Part shown: positions 16,320 to 24,476 of the stretch, piece after piece
Numbering within the stretch: position 1 is the first letter of the stretch
Layout: each line of letters starts with the position of its first letter
Origin: Porticoccus sp.
GTDB taxonomy: Bacteria > Pseudomonadota > Gammaproteobacteria > Pseudomonadales > Porticoccaceae
NCBI GenBank assembly: GCA_011049795.1
Contig: DRHD01000306.1
Coordinates: forward strand, 1 to 31,661
Reading direction: 5' to 3'
Length of the DNA: 31,661 bases
Position numbers and translations under genes: made by a program
Notes under the pieces: generated by a model
Databases searched by the model: none
Told to the model about the DNA's origin: nothing
Seen by the model: only the letters and a program-made list of their open reading frames with translations

Positions 16320-17744
16320 TTATTCTTTACCGATGTTAAGCAAGTCACCCAGCTGACGAATTTGAATGGCATCGATACCTGAGCCAGCTAATGCATCAGA
16401 AATCACTACCAGTCGATCTTCCGGAGAAAATTCAGGGCGCTCAATCATTATTTTGGCGGCAGTGGCGAGTGTTTTTTCCGGGTCTTGGCTAAAGTTGATA
16501 CGGAAGCTCAATACGTTGCGGTTGAGTACCAGTTGGCGGCGGGTTCGGCTGTCATTGGTGAAGGCACAAATAATCGGTGCCTGGGGGTGACAGTTGGTGA
16601 CGTAGTCTGCCATCCGACCACGTCGGGTGGGGACAATAATGGCTTTTGCCTTAATGGATTCAGCCAGTTTTACCGCAGCCGCAGCAATCTCTTCCTTATC
16701 GTTTTTCAGCTCAAGATCTTTGGTAAATTGCAGTCCAGGGCTGTGCTCGATAGAGTGAGCAATTCGGGCCAGTATCTCAACACATTTGACGGGGTGTTTA
16801 CCGATCGTTGTTTCACCCGAGAGCATAATGGCATCGGCTTCTTCGTACACGGCATTAGCTACATCCGTTACTTCTGCTCGAGTAGGAATCGGGTTTTCGA
16901 TCATGGATTCCAGCATGTGAGTGGCGACAATGACTCGCTTACCCCGTTGGGCGCAGAGGCGAATAATTCGACGTTGAACTCTAGGCAGCTTCTCAATGGC
17001 AATTTCGACACCTAAATCACCCCGAGCTACCATCACACCGTCGGAGACATCAACAATGTCACTGAGATTTTTGACGCCTTCCTGATCTTCAATTTTTGAA
17101 ATAACTTTAATCTTGTCGGCTTTATCTCCCAGCAATTCACGCAGCTGGTGGACATCCTCAACTTCTCGAACAAACGAGAGTGCGATAAAGTCCACTTCCT
17201 GCTCCATGGCAAATACGATGTCACGTTTGTCCTTTTCTGTGATCGCGGGCAGGTTGACTCGAATGCCGGGCAAATTTACATGACGTTTACTTTTAAGTAC
17301 GCCGCCATCGATCACCTTGCATTGCATGATGCGTTCTTCTTTACTCAGAATCTCCAAGTTGATCAGGCCGTTGTCCACGGTGATCATGTCGCCTATCTGT
17401 ACATCATTAATCAGATCTTCGTAATTAATACGAATGGAGCTGGCTTCTACGTCATCTTCACCGCGGGCAACCACCGAGATGATGTCGCCTTCTTTCAGGT
17501 TCAAGTCATGTTTAATGTCACCGGTACGAATTTCCGGGCCCTGAGTATCCATCAGGATCGCGATAGGGTGTTTTGACTTTTTATTGAGCGTCCGCACGGC
17601 CTTGATGACCTTGGCGTGGGATTCGTGATCACCATGAGACATATTCAGACGAACGATGTTCATCCCTGCCTTGGCCATTTTTTCCAGCATCTCAAACGAC
17701 TCTGAGACGGGCCCAATGGTGCAGATAATTTTGGTTTTACGCAT
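16320..17744 (-). CDS. pyk: pyruvate kinase
   Basis: Catalyses phosphoenolpyruvate + ADP to pyruvate + ATP, the last step of glycolysis. The 474 aa match the PykA/PykF family. The N-terminus MRKTKIICTIGP is diagnostic. NIVRLNMSHGDHE, MDTQGPEIRTG, KIEDQEGVKN, the catalytic lysine region VISKIEDQ, MVARGDLGVEI, and the signature ENPIPTRAEVTDVANAV...EADAIMLSGETTIG are all present. The C-terminal regulatory domain (about 340-474) carries VPTRRGRMADY. It lies 20 nt after ygfA and 19 nt before the phosphatase, so the set may be read as one operon. Whether it is the AMP- or fructose-bisphosphate-activated isozyme cannot be told. Confidence 0.97.
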   Translation of the reverse strand: MRKTKIICTIGPVSESFEMLEKMAKAGMNIVRLNMSHGDHESHAKVIKAVRTLNKKSKHPIAILMDTQGPEIRTGDIKHDLNLKEGDIISVVARGEDDVEASSIRINYEDLINDVQIGDMITVDNGLINLEILSKEERIMQCKVIDGGVLKSKRHVNLPGIRVNLPAITEKDKRDIVFAMEQEVDFIALSFVREVEDVHQLRELLGDKADKIKVISKIEDQEGVKNLSDIVDVSDGVMVARGDLGVEIAIEKLPRVQRRIIRLCAQRGKRVIVATHMLESMIENPIPTRAEVTDVANAVYEEADAIMLSGETTIGKHPVKCVEILARIAHSIEHSPGLQFTKDLELKNDKEEIAAAAVKLAESIKAKAIIVPTRRGRMADYVTNCHPQAPIICAFTNDSRTRRQLVLNRNVLSFRINFSQDPEKTLATAAKIMIERPEFSPEDRLVVISDALAGSGIDAIQIRQLGDLLNIGKE

Positions 17745-17764
17745 GAGTGGTATTTCTTAAAGGG

Positions 17765-18337
17765 TTAAAGGGCCTGAATAACATTACGCTCAGTGACAAT
17801 AGCCTGCAGCGCAACATCCCATGGTTGGTGGCGGATACTATCAGTTTCCTGGCAACTTTGGGCTAACCCAATGAGCCGAGTGGCATGTTGTTGTGTTGCC
17901 AGGGTGCGGTCATAAAAGCCGCCGCCCATGCCGAGTCGATTACCGCGACGGTCAAATGCCACCAGTGGCAGCAAGACCAGGTCAAGCCCCAGTGGAGGAA
18001 CAATATATCCACCACGCAGCGGTGGCTCTTTAATACCAAACCGATTGACGAAGAGAGGGTCTCCTTGGCAATAGCGAACAAAATACAGTCGGTTCAGTTT
18101 TAACGGGTGCAATACCGGTAGGAAGCATTCCTTGCCGGCTGCTTCTGCAATGCCCATGGCGAGTTGTGGGTTAATCTCACCATCGTTGGCGAGATAAAAG
18201 GCAATACGTTTGCTGTTGCGAAAGGCTGGCAGGTTAGAAAGTTGTCGAGCGAGGCCCGAGCTTGCAGCATCCTGCTGTTGGGGGGACAGCGCTTGGCGTC
18301 GCTCACGCATCAATTGACGAATGGCCTTGCTGTCCAT
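17765..18337 (-). CDS. ygfA: 5-formyltetrahydrofolate cyclo-ligase (YgfA)
   Basis: Converts 5-formyl-THF to 5,10-methenyl-THF with ATP, salvaging inactive folate; E. coli YgfA is also linked to persistence and stationary phase. The 190 aa match the family. Visible motifs: LMRERRQALSPQQQ, RIAFYLANDGEINPQLA, CFLPVLHP, FGIKEPP, and the ATP/Mg region PLVAFDRRGNRLGMGGGFYDRTLA. It is directly downstream of 6S RNA on the minus strand, the arrangement conserved across gammaproteobacteria, where the 6S transcript is processed from or read through into ygfA. Confidence 0.95.
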   Translation of the reverse strand: MDSKAIRQLMRERRQALSPQQQDAASSGLARQLSNLPAFRNSKRIAFYLANDGEINPQLAMGIAEAAGKECFLPVLHPLKLNRLYFVRYCQGDPLFVNRFGIKEPPLRGGYIVPPLGLDLVLLPLVAFDRRGNRLGMGGGFYDRTLATQQHATRLIGLAQSCQETDSIRHQPWDVALQAIVTERNVIQAL

Positions 18338-18367
18338 GAGTACCTAGCGTGTCTATGCGGGTTTTTA

Positions 18368-18547
18368 AATATGTCCCCGGAGGTGCCGCTGTTAACGTGG
18401 CCTTGAACCCAATGGTTCAAGGTGGGGGGCTCAGCGATACATTAGGCTTTCCGTCGTGCGGACATGCACACCGTATCGGCTGGAACCCTCCTGATTACAA
18501 GTTATCGGCTCAAGGACTTGTCGACTGGCAAGCACCCCAGGGCATAA
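18368..18547 (-). ncRNA. ssrS: 6S RNA (SsrS)
   Basis: 6S RNA binds the sigma-70 RNA polymerase holoenzyme in stationary phase by mimicking an open promoter. On the minus strand the roughly 180-nt transcript begins near 18547 and ends near 18368. The 5' and 3' ends pair into the closing stem (tatgccctggggtg with cacctccggggacata). The conserved 3' hairpin ccttgaacc-attg-ggttcaagg (about 18401-18422) is nearly identical to that of E. coli 6S. A central open region with GAGCCGATAAC fits the family. Location between zapA and ygfA is the canonical one. The ends are estimated from pairing, not mapped. Confidence 0.92.
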
Positions 18548-18552
18548 AAGGG

Positions 18553-18558
18553 ATTATA
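18553..18558 (-). promoter_or_regulatory. -10 box for 6S RNA
   Basis: A perfect TATAAT on the minus strand ends 6-8 nt before the predicted 6S RNA 5' end. The matching -35 position is weak (near acttttt). A short cccc-aagact-gggg hairpin sits just upstream. Confidence 0.6.
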
Positions 18559-18572
18559 CCCCAGTCTTGGGG

Positions 18573-18881
18573 CTAAAAAGTGGCAGATTGCTCGAAACTC
18601 TGTAGTGCAGCAGAAACTTTATTGTCCAGCTTCTCTATCACCTCTTGTGAGATGTTGTCAGATGCGGTTTGGTTTTCGACTTTAGATAATTCATAGGTCA
18701 AGTTGAGTGCCGCCATGATAGCAATGCGCTCCAAGCCAATAACCCCACCGCTATTGCGGATGGTGCGAACCCTTTCATCCAAAGAGCGCGCGGCCTGTAG
18801 TAGGGCGTTACGTTCATCAGGTGGGCAGCTGACTTGGTATTCCTTGTCGAGAATACGGATATTGACAGTATCCTGGCTCAT
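18573..18881 (-). CDS. zapA: cell division protein ZapA
   Basis: ZapA binds FtsZ and promotes Z-ring bundling at mid-cell. The 102 aa match the family (109 in E. coli). The start VNIRILDKEYQVSCPPDERNALLQAA is the globular FtsZ-binding head with the conserved Y-x-x-x-C-P-x-x-E; ARSLDERVRTIR and the following IGLERIAIMAALNLTYEL are typical of the family. The C-terminal part (about 55-102) is a coiled coil that forms the tetramer. It starts 6 nt after the TIGR02449 gene and lies just upstream of 6S RNA, the usual order in gammaproteobacteria. Confidence 0.95.
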   Translation of the reverse strand: MSQDTVNIRILDKEYQVSCPPDERNALLQAARSLDERVRTIRNSGGVIGLERIAIMAALNLTYELSKVENQTASDNISQEVIEKLDNKVSAALQSFEQSATF

Positions 18882-18887
18882 GGGGGT

Positions 18888-19106
18888 TTAACCTTCGCTG
18901 TTGAGGCCTTTCAGCCTCACAATCATGTGTTCAACCCGGTTGCGGGCCAATTCATTCTTCTCCATAAGTTTGCTTCTTTCTTTAAGCAGGCTGGATTCAC
19001 GATTACGGAGAGATTCATTCTCTTTTTGAAGTCGAGCGCAAAAATGGATCAAGCGATCAATTTTATGCTCGAGATTTTCCAAATCATCTGACATTGCGGC
19101 AGCCAT
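18888..19106 (-). CDS. TIGR02449 family coiled-coil protein
   Basis: A 72-aa almost entirely coiled-coil protein (LENLEHKIDRLIHFCARLQKENESL...) matching the TIGR02449 family that sits immediately upstream of zapA in many Pseudomonas-like gammaproteobacteria. The placement and ZapB-like coiled coil suggest a role in Z-ring assembly, but this is inference. The start may be ATG 19106 or ATG 19094 (MSDDLENLEHK); neither has a strong ribosome binding site. Only 6 nt separate it from zapA, so they form one transcript from the promoter at 19137-19165. Confidence 0.85.
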   Translation of the reverse strand: MAAAMSDDLENLEHKIDRLIHFCARLQKENESLRNRESSLLKERSKLMEKNELARNRVEHMIVRLKGLNSEG

Positions 19107-19136
19107 CAGTAGTCATTAAGAGTAACTAGACAACTA

Positions 19137-19165
19137 ACTATATGGTGCACTATCGAATGGGTCAA
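19137..19165 (-). promoter_or_regulatory. sigma-70 promoter for the TIGR02449-zapA operon
   Basis: On the minus strand, TTGACC (19165-19160) and TATAGT (19142-19137) are separated by exactly 17 bp. The predicted start near 19130 leaves a leader of about 24 nt to ATG 19106. It lies in the divergent gap with ygfB. Confidence 0.75.
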
Positions 19166-19308
19166 CAATCTTGATGCTGTTTCGAGGAAAATAGGCTAGC
19201 TTCTTGCCTGAATGGGATTTTCTTTTCAGGCAATGGATCTGGCGTGATTGGCATGATGAAGGGTGGTAGGATGCCTTTTTCTACCCGGTTGTAGCGGCAG
19301 AGATAACG

Positions 19309-19863
19309 ATGAACTTTAATGATATTGCTAATGCATTTGTGTTGGCTAATTTGATGGGCAGCCCTACGGAACTACACGGGGCTCTCTGTGGCAGGGTTAG
19401 CGGTGGTCAGAAACTGTCAGAGGATGAGTTGCTGTCCGTTGTTGGTGAGTTGCTTGAGGTGGATCTGGAGCGAGTAGAGGACTTGGGTGATATGTTACCC
19501 GAGCTGTACCAGTACACATTGGGGCAAGTCAGTAGCCGTGGTTTTGAATTTTTACCGTTACTTCCAGACGATGAAATTCCATTAAATCAACGGCTTGCCT
19601 CCTTGGGTGAGTGGTGCCAGGGGTTCCTTTTTGGCTTGGGTAACTCGGGCCTGTCCACAAAAACTGAACTCACCGGGGATATTGCTGACGCCCTAAGTGA
19701 CATGGCTTCTATTTCTCAGGTGGCTAGCCTCGAGGAAGAGGATGGTGAGGAAGAGGATGAGATTAGTTATACCGAATTGGTCGAATATGTCAGGGTCGCC
19801 GTATTACTTATTTATGCTGAGCTGAATCCGGTTGAGGATCAGATCGCCCAGACGATTCATTGA
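19309..19863 (+). CDS. ygfB: UPF0149 family protein YgfB
   Basis: A 184-aa all-helical protein of the UPF0149/YgfB family. Family features: N-terminal ANAFVLANLMGSPTELHGALCGRVSGG, then LPLLPDDEIPLNQRLASLGEWCQGFLFGLG with the conserved W-C-x-G-F-L-x-G, and a C-terminal VEYVRVAVLLIYAEL. An acidic run EEEDGEEEDE precedes the last helix. In Pseudomonas aeruginosa YgfB has been linked to ampDh3 repression and beta-lactam resistance. It precedes pepP by 106 nt on the same strand, the usual ygfB-pepP-ubiH-ubiI order. Confidence 0.93.
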   Translation: MNFNDIANAFVLANLMGSPTELHGALCGRVSGGQKLSEDELLSVVGELLEVDLERVEDLGDMLPELYQYTLGQVSSRGFEFLPLLPDDEIPLNQRLASLGEWCQGFLFGLGNSGLSTKTELTGDIADALSDMASISQVASLEEEDGEEEDEISYTELVEYVRVAVLLIYAELNPVEDQIAQTIH

Positions 19864-19969
19864 GTCAGTTCACACCTGATTTTATCCATTACATTTGCTC
19901 CGATTAGTGTTTATCTCAGATAGGTTTGTCATTGAAGAGTCCAAAAATTGAAGAACGTAAGAACATCGA

Positions 19970-21280
19970 ATGATTAACCAGCAGGAATTTGCCCGCCGTA
20001 GGCGTAAATTGATCGAGATGATGGACAGCAATAGCATTGCTATCCTCACTGCTGCCCCTGAGCAAACTCGTAACCGGGACATCAATTATCCCTATCGGCA
20101 GGATAGCGATTTTTTCTATCTCAGTGGTTTTCCAGAACCTGAAGCGGTTTTAGTGCTCGTACCCGGTCGGGAGCACGGCGAATTTCTGATGTTTTGCCGT
20201 GACAGAAATCCTGATCGAGAAATTTGGGACGGCTATCGCGCTGGCCCTGAAGGTGCCTGCAAAAAGTACGACGCTGACGATGCTTTTCCCATCGATGATA
20301 TCGATGACATTTTGCCGGGCTTGCTGGAAGGCCGAGATAGAGTGTATTACGCGATGGGTAAGGACCTGATCTTTGATCGCCACCTGATGGATTGGGTCAA
20401 CACCATTCGTTCTAAGTCGCGAGCAGGTGCCGTACCGCCGGGTGAATTTATTGACCTCGACCACCTGCTACATGAATTGCGCCTGTTCAAGAGTGCTTCG
20501 GAACAGAAAATCATGCGCGCCGCTGGTGAGATATCTACTCGAGCACATTGCCGTGCCATGCAAATCTGCAAGCCGGGAATGTTTGAATACCAACTACAAG
20601 CAGAAATTGAGCACGAGTTCGCCATGGCGGGAGCACGCTTTCCTGCCTACAGTTCCATTGTGGGTGGCGGTGCCAATGGCTGCATTCTTCACTATGTGGA
20701 GAATAGCGCCAAACTCAAAGACGGTGACCTGGTGCTGATTGATGCCGGCTGTGAGCTGCAACATTACGCGGCAGATATAACTCGCACATTTCCGGTCAAT
20801 GGCAAATTTACCCCGGAACAAAAAGCTATTTACGACCTGGTTCTCAAAGCTCAATTAGCTGGAATTGATGCCTGCGCTGTAGGTAATCATTGGGATGAGC
20901 CCCACCAAGTTACCGTGAATGTGATTACCCAGGGTCTGATGGATTTGGGACTCTTGAAGGGCGAGTTCGATGAGTTGGTCGAATCCAAGGGCTACCGAGA
21001 TTTCTACATGCACCGAGCCGGGCACTGGCTGGGTATTGATGTGCATGATGTGGGCGACTACAAAGTCCATGATGAGTGGCGTCTGCTGGAAAAAGGCATG
21101 GTCGTTACTGTGGAACCGGGTATTTATATATCTCCTGATAATACCCAAGTAGCCAAACGTTGGCGTGGTATAGGAATCCGTATTGAAGATGATGTACTGA
21201 TCTCTGCCAAGGGCCCCGACGTCTTGAGCAGCGGCGCCCCCAAAACCACGGAAGAAATAGAAAGGTTAATGGCGAAGTAA
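19970..21280 (+). CDS. pepP: Xaa-Pro aminopeptidase PepP
   Basis: Removes N-terminal residues preceding proline. The 436 aa match E. coli PepP (441). The N-terminal domain (about 1-170) starts EFARRRRKLIEMM; the C-terminal pita-bread domain holds the dinuclear Mn site: D258 (LIDAG), D269 (ADITRTF), H352 (GHWLGIDVHD), E382 (VEPGIY) and E406 (IRIEDD). All five ligands are present. The stop codon shares its last base with the ubiH ATG (TAATG), so translation of ubiH is coupled. It lies in the ubiH-ubiI operon as in other gammaproteobacteria. Confidence 0.96.
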   Translation: MINQQEFARRRRKLIEMMDSNSIAILTAAPEQTRNRDINYPYRQDSDFFYLSGFPEPEAVLVLVPGREHGEFLMFCRDRNPDREIWDGYRAGPEGACKKYDADDAFPIDDIDDILPGLLEGRDRVYYAMGKDLIFDRHLMDWVNTIRSKSRAGAVPPGEFIDLDHLLHELRLFKSASEQKIMRAAGEISTRAHCRAMQICKPGMFEYQLQAEIEHEFAMAGARFPAYSSIVGGGANGCILHYVENSAKLKDGDLVLIDAGCELQHYAADITRTFPVNGKFTPEQKAIYDLVLKAQLAGIDACAVGNHWDEPHQVTVNVITQGLMDLGLLKGEFDELVESKGYRDFYMHRAGHWLGIDVHDVGDYKVHDEWRLLEKGMVVTVEPGIYISPDNTQVAKRWRGIGIRIEDDVLISAKGPDVLSSGAPKTTEEIERLMAK

Positions 21281-22596
21281 TGTCTCAAAACCCACCAACA
21301 GAGCCTAATGTATCCGTACAAGACGTGGATATAGCCGATGTGGATATAGCCATAGTCGGTGGCGGTATGGTGGGTGCCAGTCTTGCGTTGTTACTGTCTT
21401 CCCTGAATCTCGGTTGGCGTATTAACGTCATTGAAGCATTCCCCATGACACCCGCTTCCGGTGATCTACAACCCAGTTTTGATGCTCGCTCCACAGCGCT
21501 GTCTCACAGCAGCCGAGAAATTTTTGAGATGTTGGGCCTGTGGTCAACCCTGAGTCCACGGTTGGCCGAGATCAAAGAAGTGCATGTGTCAGATCGGGGT
21601 CATATTGGGAATACCCGTCTGCATGCTGCCGAGCAAAACTTACCAGCACTGGGCTATGTGGTAGAAAACCAGTGGTTGGGTTCGGTACTGATGGAGGCAC
21701 TCCAACAGGCACCTGGTATTGAGGTTATAGCACCAGCTCAAGTGGCCAGTGTTAAGCCCATTCGGGGTGGGATGCAATTATCATTTTCTGGTACTGAAGT
21801 GAGCGCCAACTTACAGGTAAAGCTACTGGTTGTAGCCGATGGTGCCCAGTCTCGTACTCGAGAGATGTTGGGTATTGATACTACAACCAGGGACTATGGC
21901 CAGGTGGCGCTGGTGACGAACATTTCCTTACAACAGGATCACCAAGGCATTGCCTACGAACGTTTTACAGATTCAGGCCCTATGGCCATGCTGCCATTGC
22001 AGTCGGTAGATAATGAGCATCGCTCTGCCCTAGTGTGGACCCTGTCACCAGAGCGGGCGGCTGAGATGATGGAAGCCTCAGATGAGGTGTTTTTAGCAGA
22101 ATTACAAGATCGGTTTGGTTATCGGTTGGGGCAATTTCAGCGGGTAGGCACCCGTCATAGTTACCCCATTCGTTTGATTACCAGCAATGAACAGGTTCGC
22201 AGCCATGTTGTGGTGGTGGGTAATGCCGCTCATTCACTGCATCCGGTGGCAGGACAGGGCTTTAACCTCGCACTACGAGATGTGGCGGTACTTGCCAATG
22301 AACTGGCAACATCGGCCAGTAATGACGCCCTAGGCCAGTTATCAGTGCTACAGGGCTATCTCAAACAACAGCAGGCCGACCAGAAGCAAACAATTTTACT
22401 GAGTGATTTGTTACCAAAAGTATTTGGTATTGATTCATCCCCCGTCGCCTTGGCTCGAAACCTCGGTTTATTGGCGCTGGATATGGTGCCGCTTTTACGT
22501 CACCAGTTCGCCAGGTTGGGCATGGGGCTTGAGACTCGCGGAGCGCCACAGGTAGCAAAAAGAACATCGGCAGTGGGAAGGCAAAATAATGGCTGA
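21280..22596 (+). CDS. ubiH: ubiquinone biosynthesis hydroxylase UbiH
   Basis: A FAD monooxygenase that hydroxylates the ring of 2-octaprenyl-6-methoxyphenol (C4 position) during ubiquinone synthesis. The 438 aa are longer than E. coli UbiH (392), partly through an extended N-terminus (about 20 residues before the FAD motif) and a tail. Motifs: VDIAIVGGGMVGASLALLL (dinucleotide fold), ADGAQSRTRE (DG motif), and GNAAHSLHPVAGQGFNLALRD (GD-type motif, with N instead of D). It overlaps pepP by 1 bp and ubiI by 8 bp. The order pepP-ubiH-ubiI identifies it better than similarity alone, since the ubi hydroxylases resemble each other. Confidence 0.92.
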   Translation: MSQNPPTEPNVSVQDVDIADVDIAIVGGGMVGASLALLLSSLNLGWRINVIEAFPMTPASGDLQPSFDARSTALSHSSREIFEMLGLWSTLSPRLAEIKEVHVSDRGHIGNTRLHAAEQNLPALGYVVENQWLGSVLMEALQQAPGIEVIAPAQVASVKPIRGGMQLSFSGTEVSANLQVKLLVVADGAQSRTREMLGIDTTTRDYGQVALVTNISLQQDHQGIAYERFTDSGPMAMLPLQSVDNEHRSALVWTLSPERAAEMMEASDEVFLAELQDRFGYRLGQFQRVGTRHSYPIRLITSNEQVRSHVVVVGNAAHSLHPVAGQGFNLALRDVAVLANELATSASNDALGQLSVLQGYLKQQQADQKQTILLSDLLPKVFGIDSSPVALARNLGLLALDMVPLLRHQFARLGMGLETRGAPQVAKRTSAVGRQNNG

Positions 22597-23800
22597 ACAT
22601 GAATACGATGTGGTGGTGGCCGGTGCTGGCATGGTCGGAGCGGCATTTGCCTCCTTACTCGCCACCACCGAGAGTGGAAAAAATTTACGGATAGCCGTTC
22701 TAGAAGCCCGGCCATTTGAAATGCCTGATTTATCAGAAAGCTTTGATCCTCGAGTGGTAGCCCTGACAGCGTTGTCTCGGAAACTGCTTGAGGATACTGG
22801 CGCCTGGGAGCAGATTGCCGCTCGGCGTGTCTGTCCGTATCAGCGGATGGAAGTGTGGGAGGCCGATGGAACCGGGCATATAGAGTTTGATTGTGCTGAA
22901 GTACGGCAGCCCAGTTTGGGGCATATTGTCGAGAATGCGTTGGTTGTCGAGGCCCTGTGGCAGCGGCTTGAAGCACTCGAAAATGTAACGCTGCTGTGCC
23001 CAGCCACCGTGGTGGATTTGGAACGACAGTCTGAAGGCGTAGCTATTTCCCTGGCCGATGGTTCTGTCATCAACACTAAACTGTTGGCCGCCGCCGATGG
23101 AGCCCAATCAAAAGTTCGAGAACTTTGTGGGTTGCAGTTGCGTCAGTGGGAATATGGTCACCATGCCATTGTCACTACCGTCACCACTGAAAAAAATCAC
23201 GATTTCACGGCCCGACAGCGATTTTTACCAGAAGGACCCTTGGCATTTTTGCCCTTGCAAACAGAAACGGGTGATTGTCACCAGTGCTCCATCGTTTGGT
23301 CGCAACAGGCAGAAGTTGCCGAGTTGTTAATGACGCTTGATGATGACGCCTTTTGCGAGGCATTGACCCGGGCAGGGGGAAATTGCTTGGGCGATGTGGT
23401 AGCCGTAGATAAACGCTACAAAATTCCCCTCAAACAACGTCATGCCGTTGATTATGTGGTGCCGGGGGTGGCACTGATGGGCGATGCGGCCCACACCATT
23501 CATCCGCTGGCGGGGCAGGGTGTAAACCTTGGTTTTCAGGATGTGATCGTCTTGGTCGAAGAGGTGGAGAGAGCGGTTAGTCGAGGGCTTTCTCCCGGCG
23601 ATATGTGGGCATTGGGTCGTTACCAGCGTCGCCGTAAACCGCATAATCTGGGCACTATGGCCGTGATGGAAGGTTTTAAACGATTGTTTGAAAAGCAGCC
23701 CCTACCGATTCGGTTATTACGCAATGATGGGATGAATACGGTAAACCGGCTCGGTCCCATAAAGAATTTTATGGTTCGTCAGGCAATGGGGCTTCTTTAG
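22589..23800 (+). CDS. ubiI: ubiquinone biosynthesis hydroxylase UbiI (VisC)
   Basis: A paralogous FAD monooxygenase performing the C5 hydroxylation in ubiquinone synthesis. The 403 aa match E. coli UbiI (400). Motifs: VVVAGAGMVGAAFASLLA near the start, AADGAQSKVRE in the middle and MGDAAHTIHPLAGQGVNLGFQD. The next conserved stretch, YQRRRKPHNLGTMAVMEGFKRLF, is typical of UbiI. It overlaps ubiH by 8 bp. No clear terminator follows it. The gene after it is gcvH, echoing the E. coli ubiI-gcvTHP order but without gcvT and gcvP. Confidence 0.93.
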   Translation: MAEHEYDVVVAGAGMVGAAFASLLATTESGKNLRIAVLEARPFEMPDLSESFDPRVVALTALSRKLLEDTGAWEQIAARRVCPYQRMEVWEADGTGHIEFDCAEVRQPSLGHIVENALVVEALWQRLEALENVTLLCPATVVDLERQSEGVAISLADGSVINTKLLAAADGAQSKVRELCGLQLRQWEYGHHAIVTTVTTEKNHDFTARQRFLPEGPLAFLPLQTETGDCHQCSIVWSQQAEVAELLMTLDDDAFCEALTRAGGNCLGDVVAVDKRYKIPLKQRHAVDYVVPGVALMGDAAHTIHPLAGQGVNLGFQDVIVLVEEVERAVSRGLSPGDMWALGRYQRRRKPHNLGTMAVMEGFKRLFEKQPLPIRLLRNDGMNTVNRLGPIKNFMVRQAMGLL

Positions 23801-23949
23801 CCGCCCTGCTTTAGCCTTCCTACTCGTTAATTCCCTCTTTAGTTTGAGGTCGATCAGGTTTAGAATTCGCGGCAGTTTAAGTGACACAGCTTTAAAAGCT
23901 ACAGCGATAAGTAACTAAAGGTTTAACCACCTAGGGTGAGGACACAACA

Positions 23950-24339
23950 ATGAGCGCTACCCCTTCCAATCTGAAATATGCCGCCAGCCACGAATGGGCT
24001 CGCGATGAAGGTGACGGTACCGTGACCGTAGGTGTCTCTGACCATGCACAGGATAGTCTGGGCGATGTGGTTTATGTGGAGCTGCCTGAAGTGGGGACTA
24101 CATTCTCTGCGGGTGATGAAGCCGGTGTAGTTGAATCCGTAAAAGCCGCCTCAGATATTTATACTCCGATCTCGGGTGAGATCATTGCGATTAATCCGAA
24201 GCTAGAAGATGCACCGGAAACCATCAACGAATCACCCTATGATGCAGGTTGGTTTTTCAAAATCAAAATGTCTGACCCCTCTGAGCTAGAAAGCTTGCTG
24301 GATGCTGCCGCCTATGAAGCAGCTGCTGAAGACGAGTAA
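23950..24339 (+). CDS. gcvH: glycine cleavage system H protein
   Basis: The lipoyl carrier of the glycine cleavage system, shuttling the methylamine group between GcvP, GcvT and Lpd. The 129 aa match E. coli GcvH. The lipoylated lysine is K65 in [12 protein letters not shown]. Other signatures: the N-terminal [15 protein letters not shown]-like [22 protein letters not shown] and a C-terminal [22 protein letters not shown] lies about 7-12 nt before the ATG. No gcvT or gcvP lies alongside and no glycine riboswitch is evident in the 149-nt upstream region. A terminator follows at 24415-24440. Confidence 0.97.
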   Translation: MSATPSNLKYAASHEWARDEGDGTVTVGVSDHAQDSLGDVVYVELPEVGTTFSAGDEAGVVESVKAASDIYTPISGEIIAINPKLEDAPETINESPYDAGWFFKIKMSDPSELESLLDAAAYEAAAEDE

Positions 24340-24414
24340 CTACTTCAGTATTTCCTTTGGCCACATTAAGTAACGGTAAATTTTACAAAGGAAAACGGAT
24401 ACACTCTTTAAATT

Positions 24415-24440
24415 AAGGCTGCTCATAGGCAGCCTTTTTT
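24415..24440 (+). terminator. Rho-independent terminator after gcvH
   Basis: The hairpin aaggctgc-tcata-ggcagcctt is followed by a T-run. It ends the gcvH transcript just before the rlmI ribosome binding site. Confidence 0.85.
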
Positions 24441-24476
24441 ATTTTCTATCCTCTAAATGGTCAGCCAGGAGAGAGC

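Noticed and set aside
16301..16372. Upstream extension of the phosphatase frame
   Set aside because: It would overlap the pyk 3' end and place 24 residues before the signal peptide; ATG 16300 gives a normal secretion signal.
18349..18576. Plus-strand frame of 75 codons between zapA and ygfA
   Set aside because: It lies over the 6S RNA gene on the opposite strand and is a chance frame.
23888..23900. Palindrome agctttaaaagct upstream of gcvH as regulatory operator
   Set aside because: Short, AT-rich and not near a recognisable promoter; no more than expected by chance.
23801..23949. Glycine riboswitch before gcvH
   Set aside because: The conserved tandem glycine-aptamer sequences were not visible.
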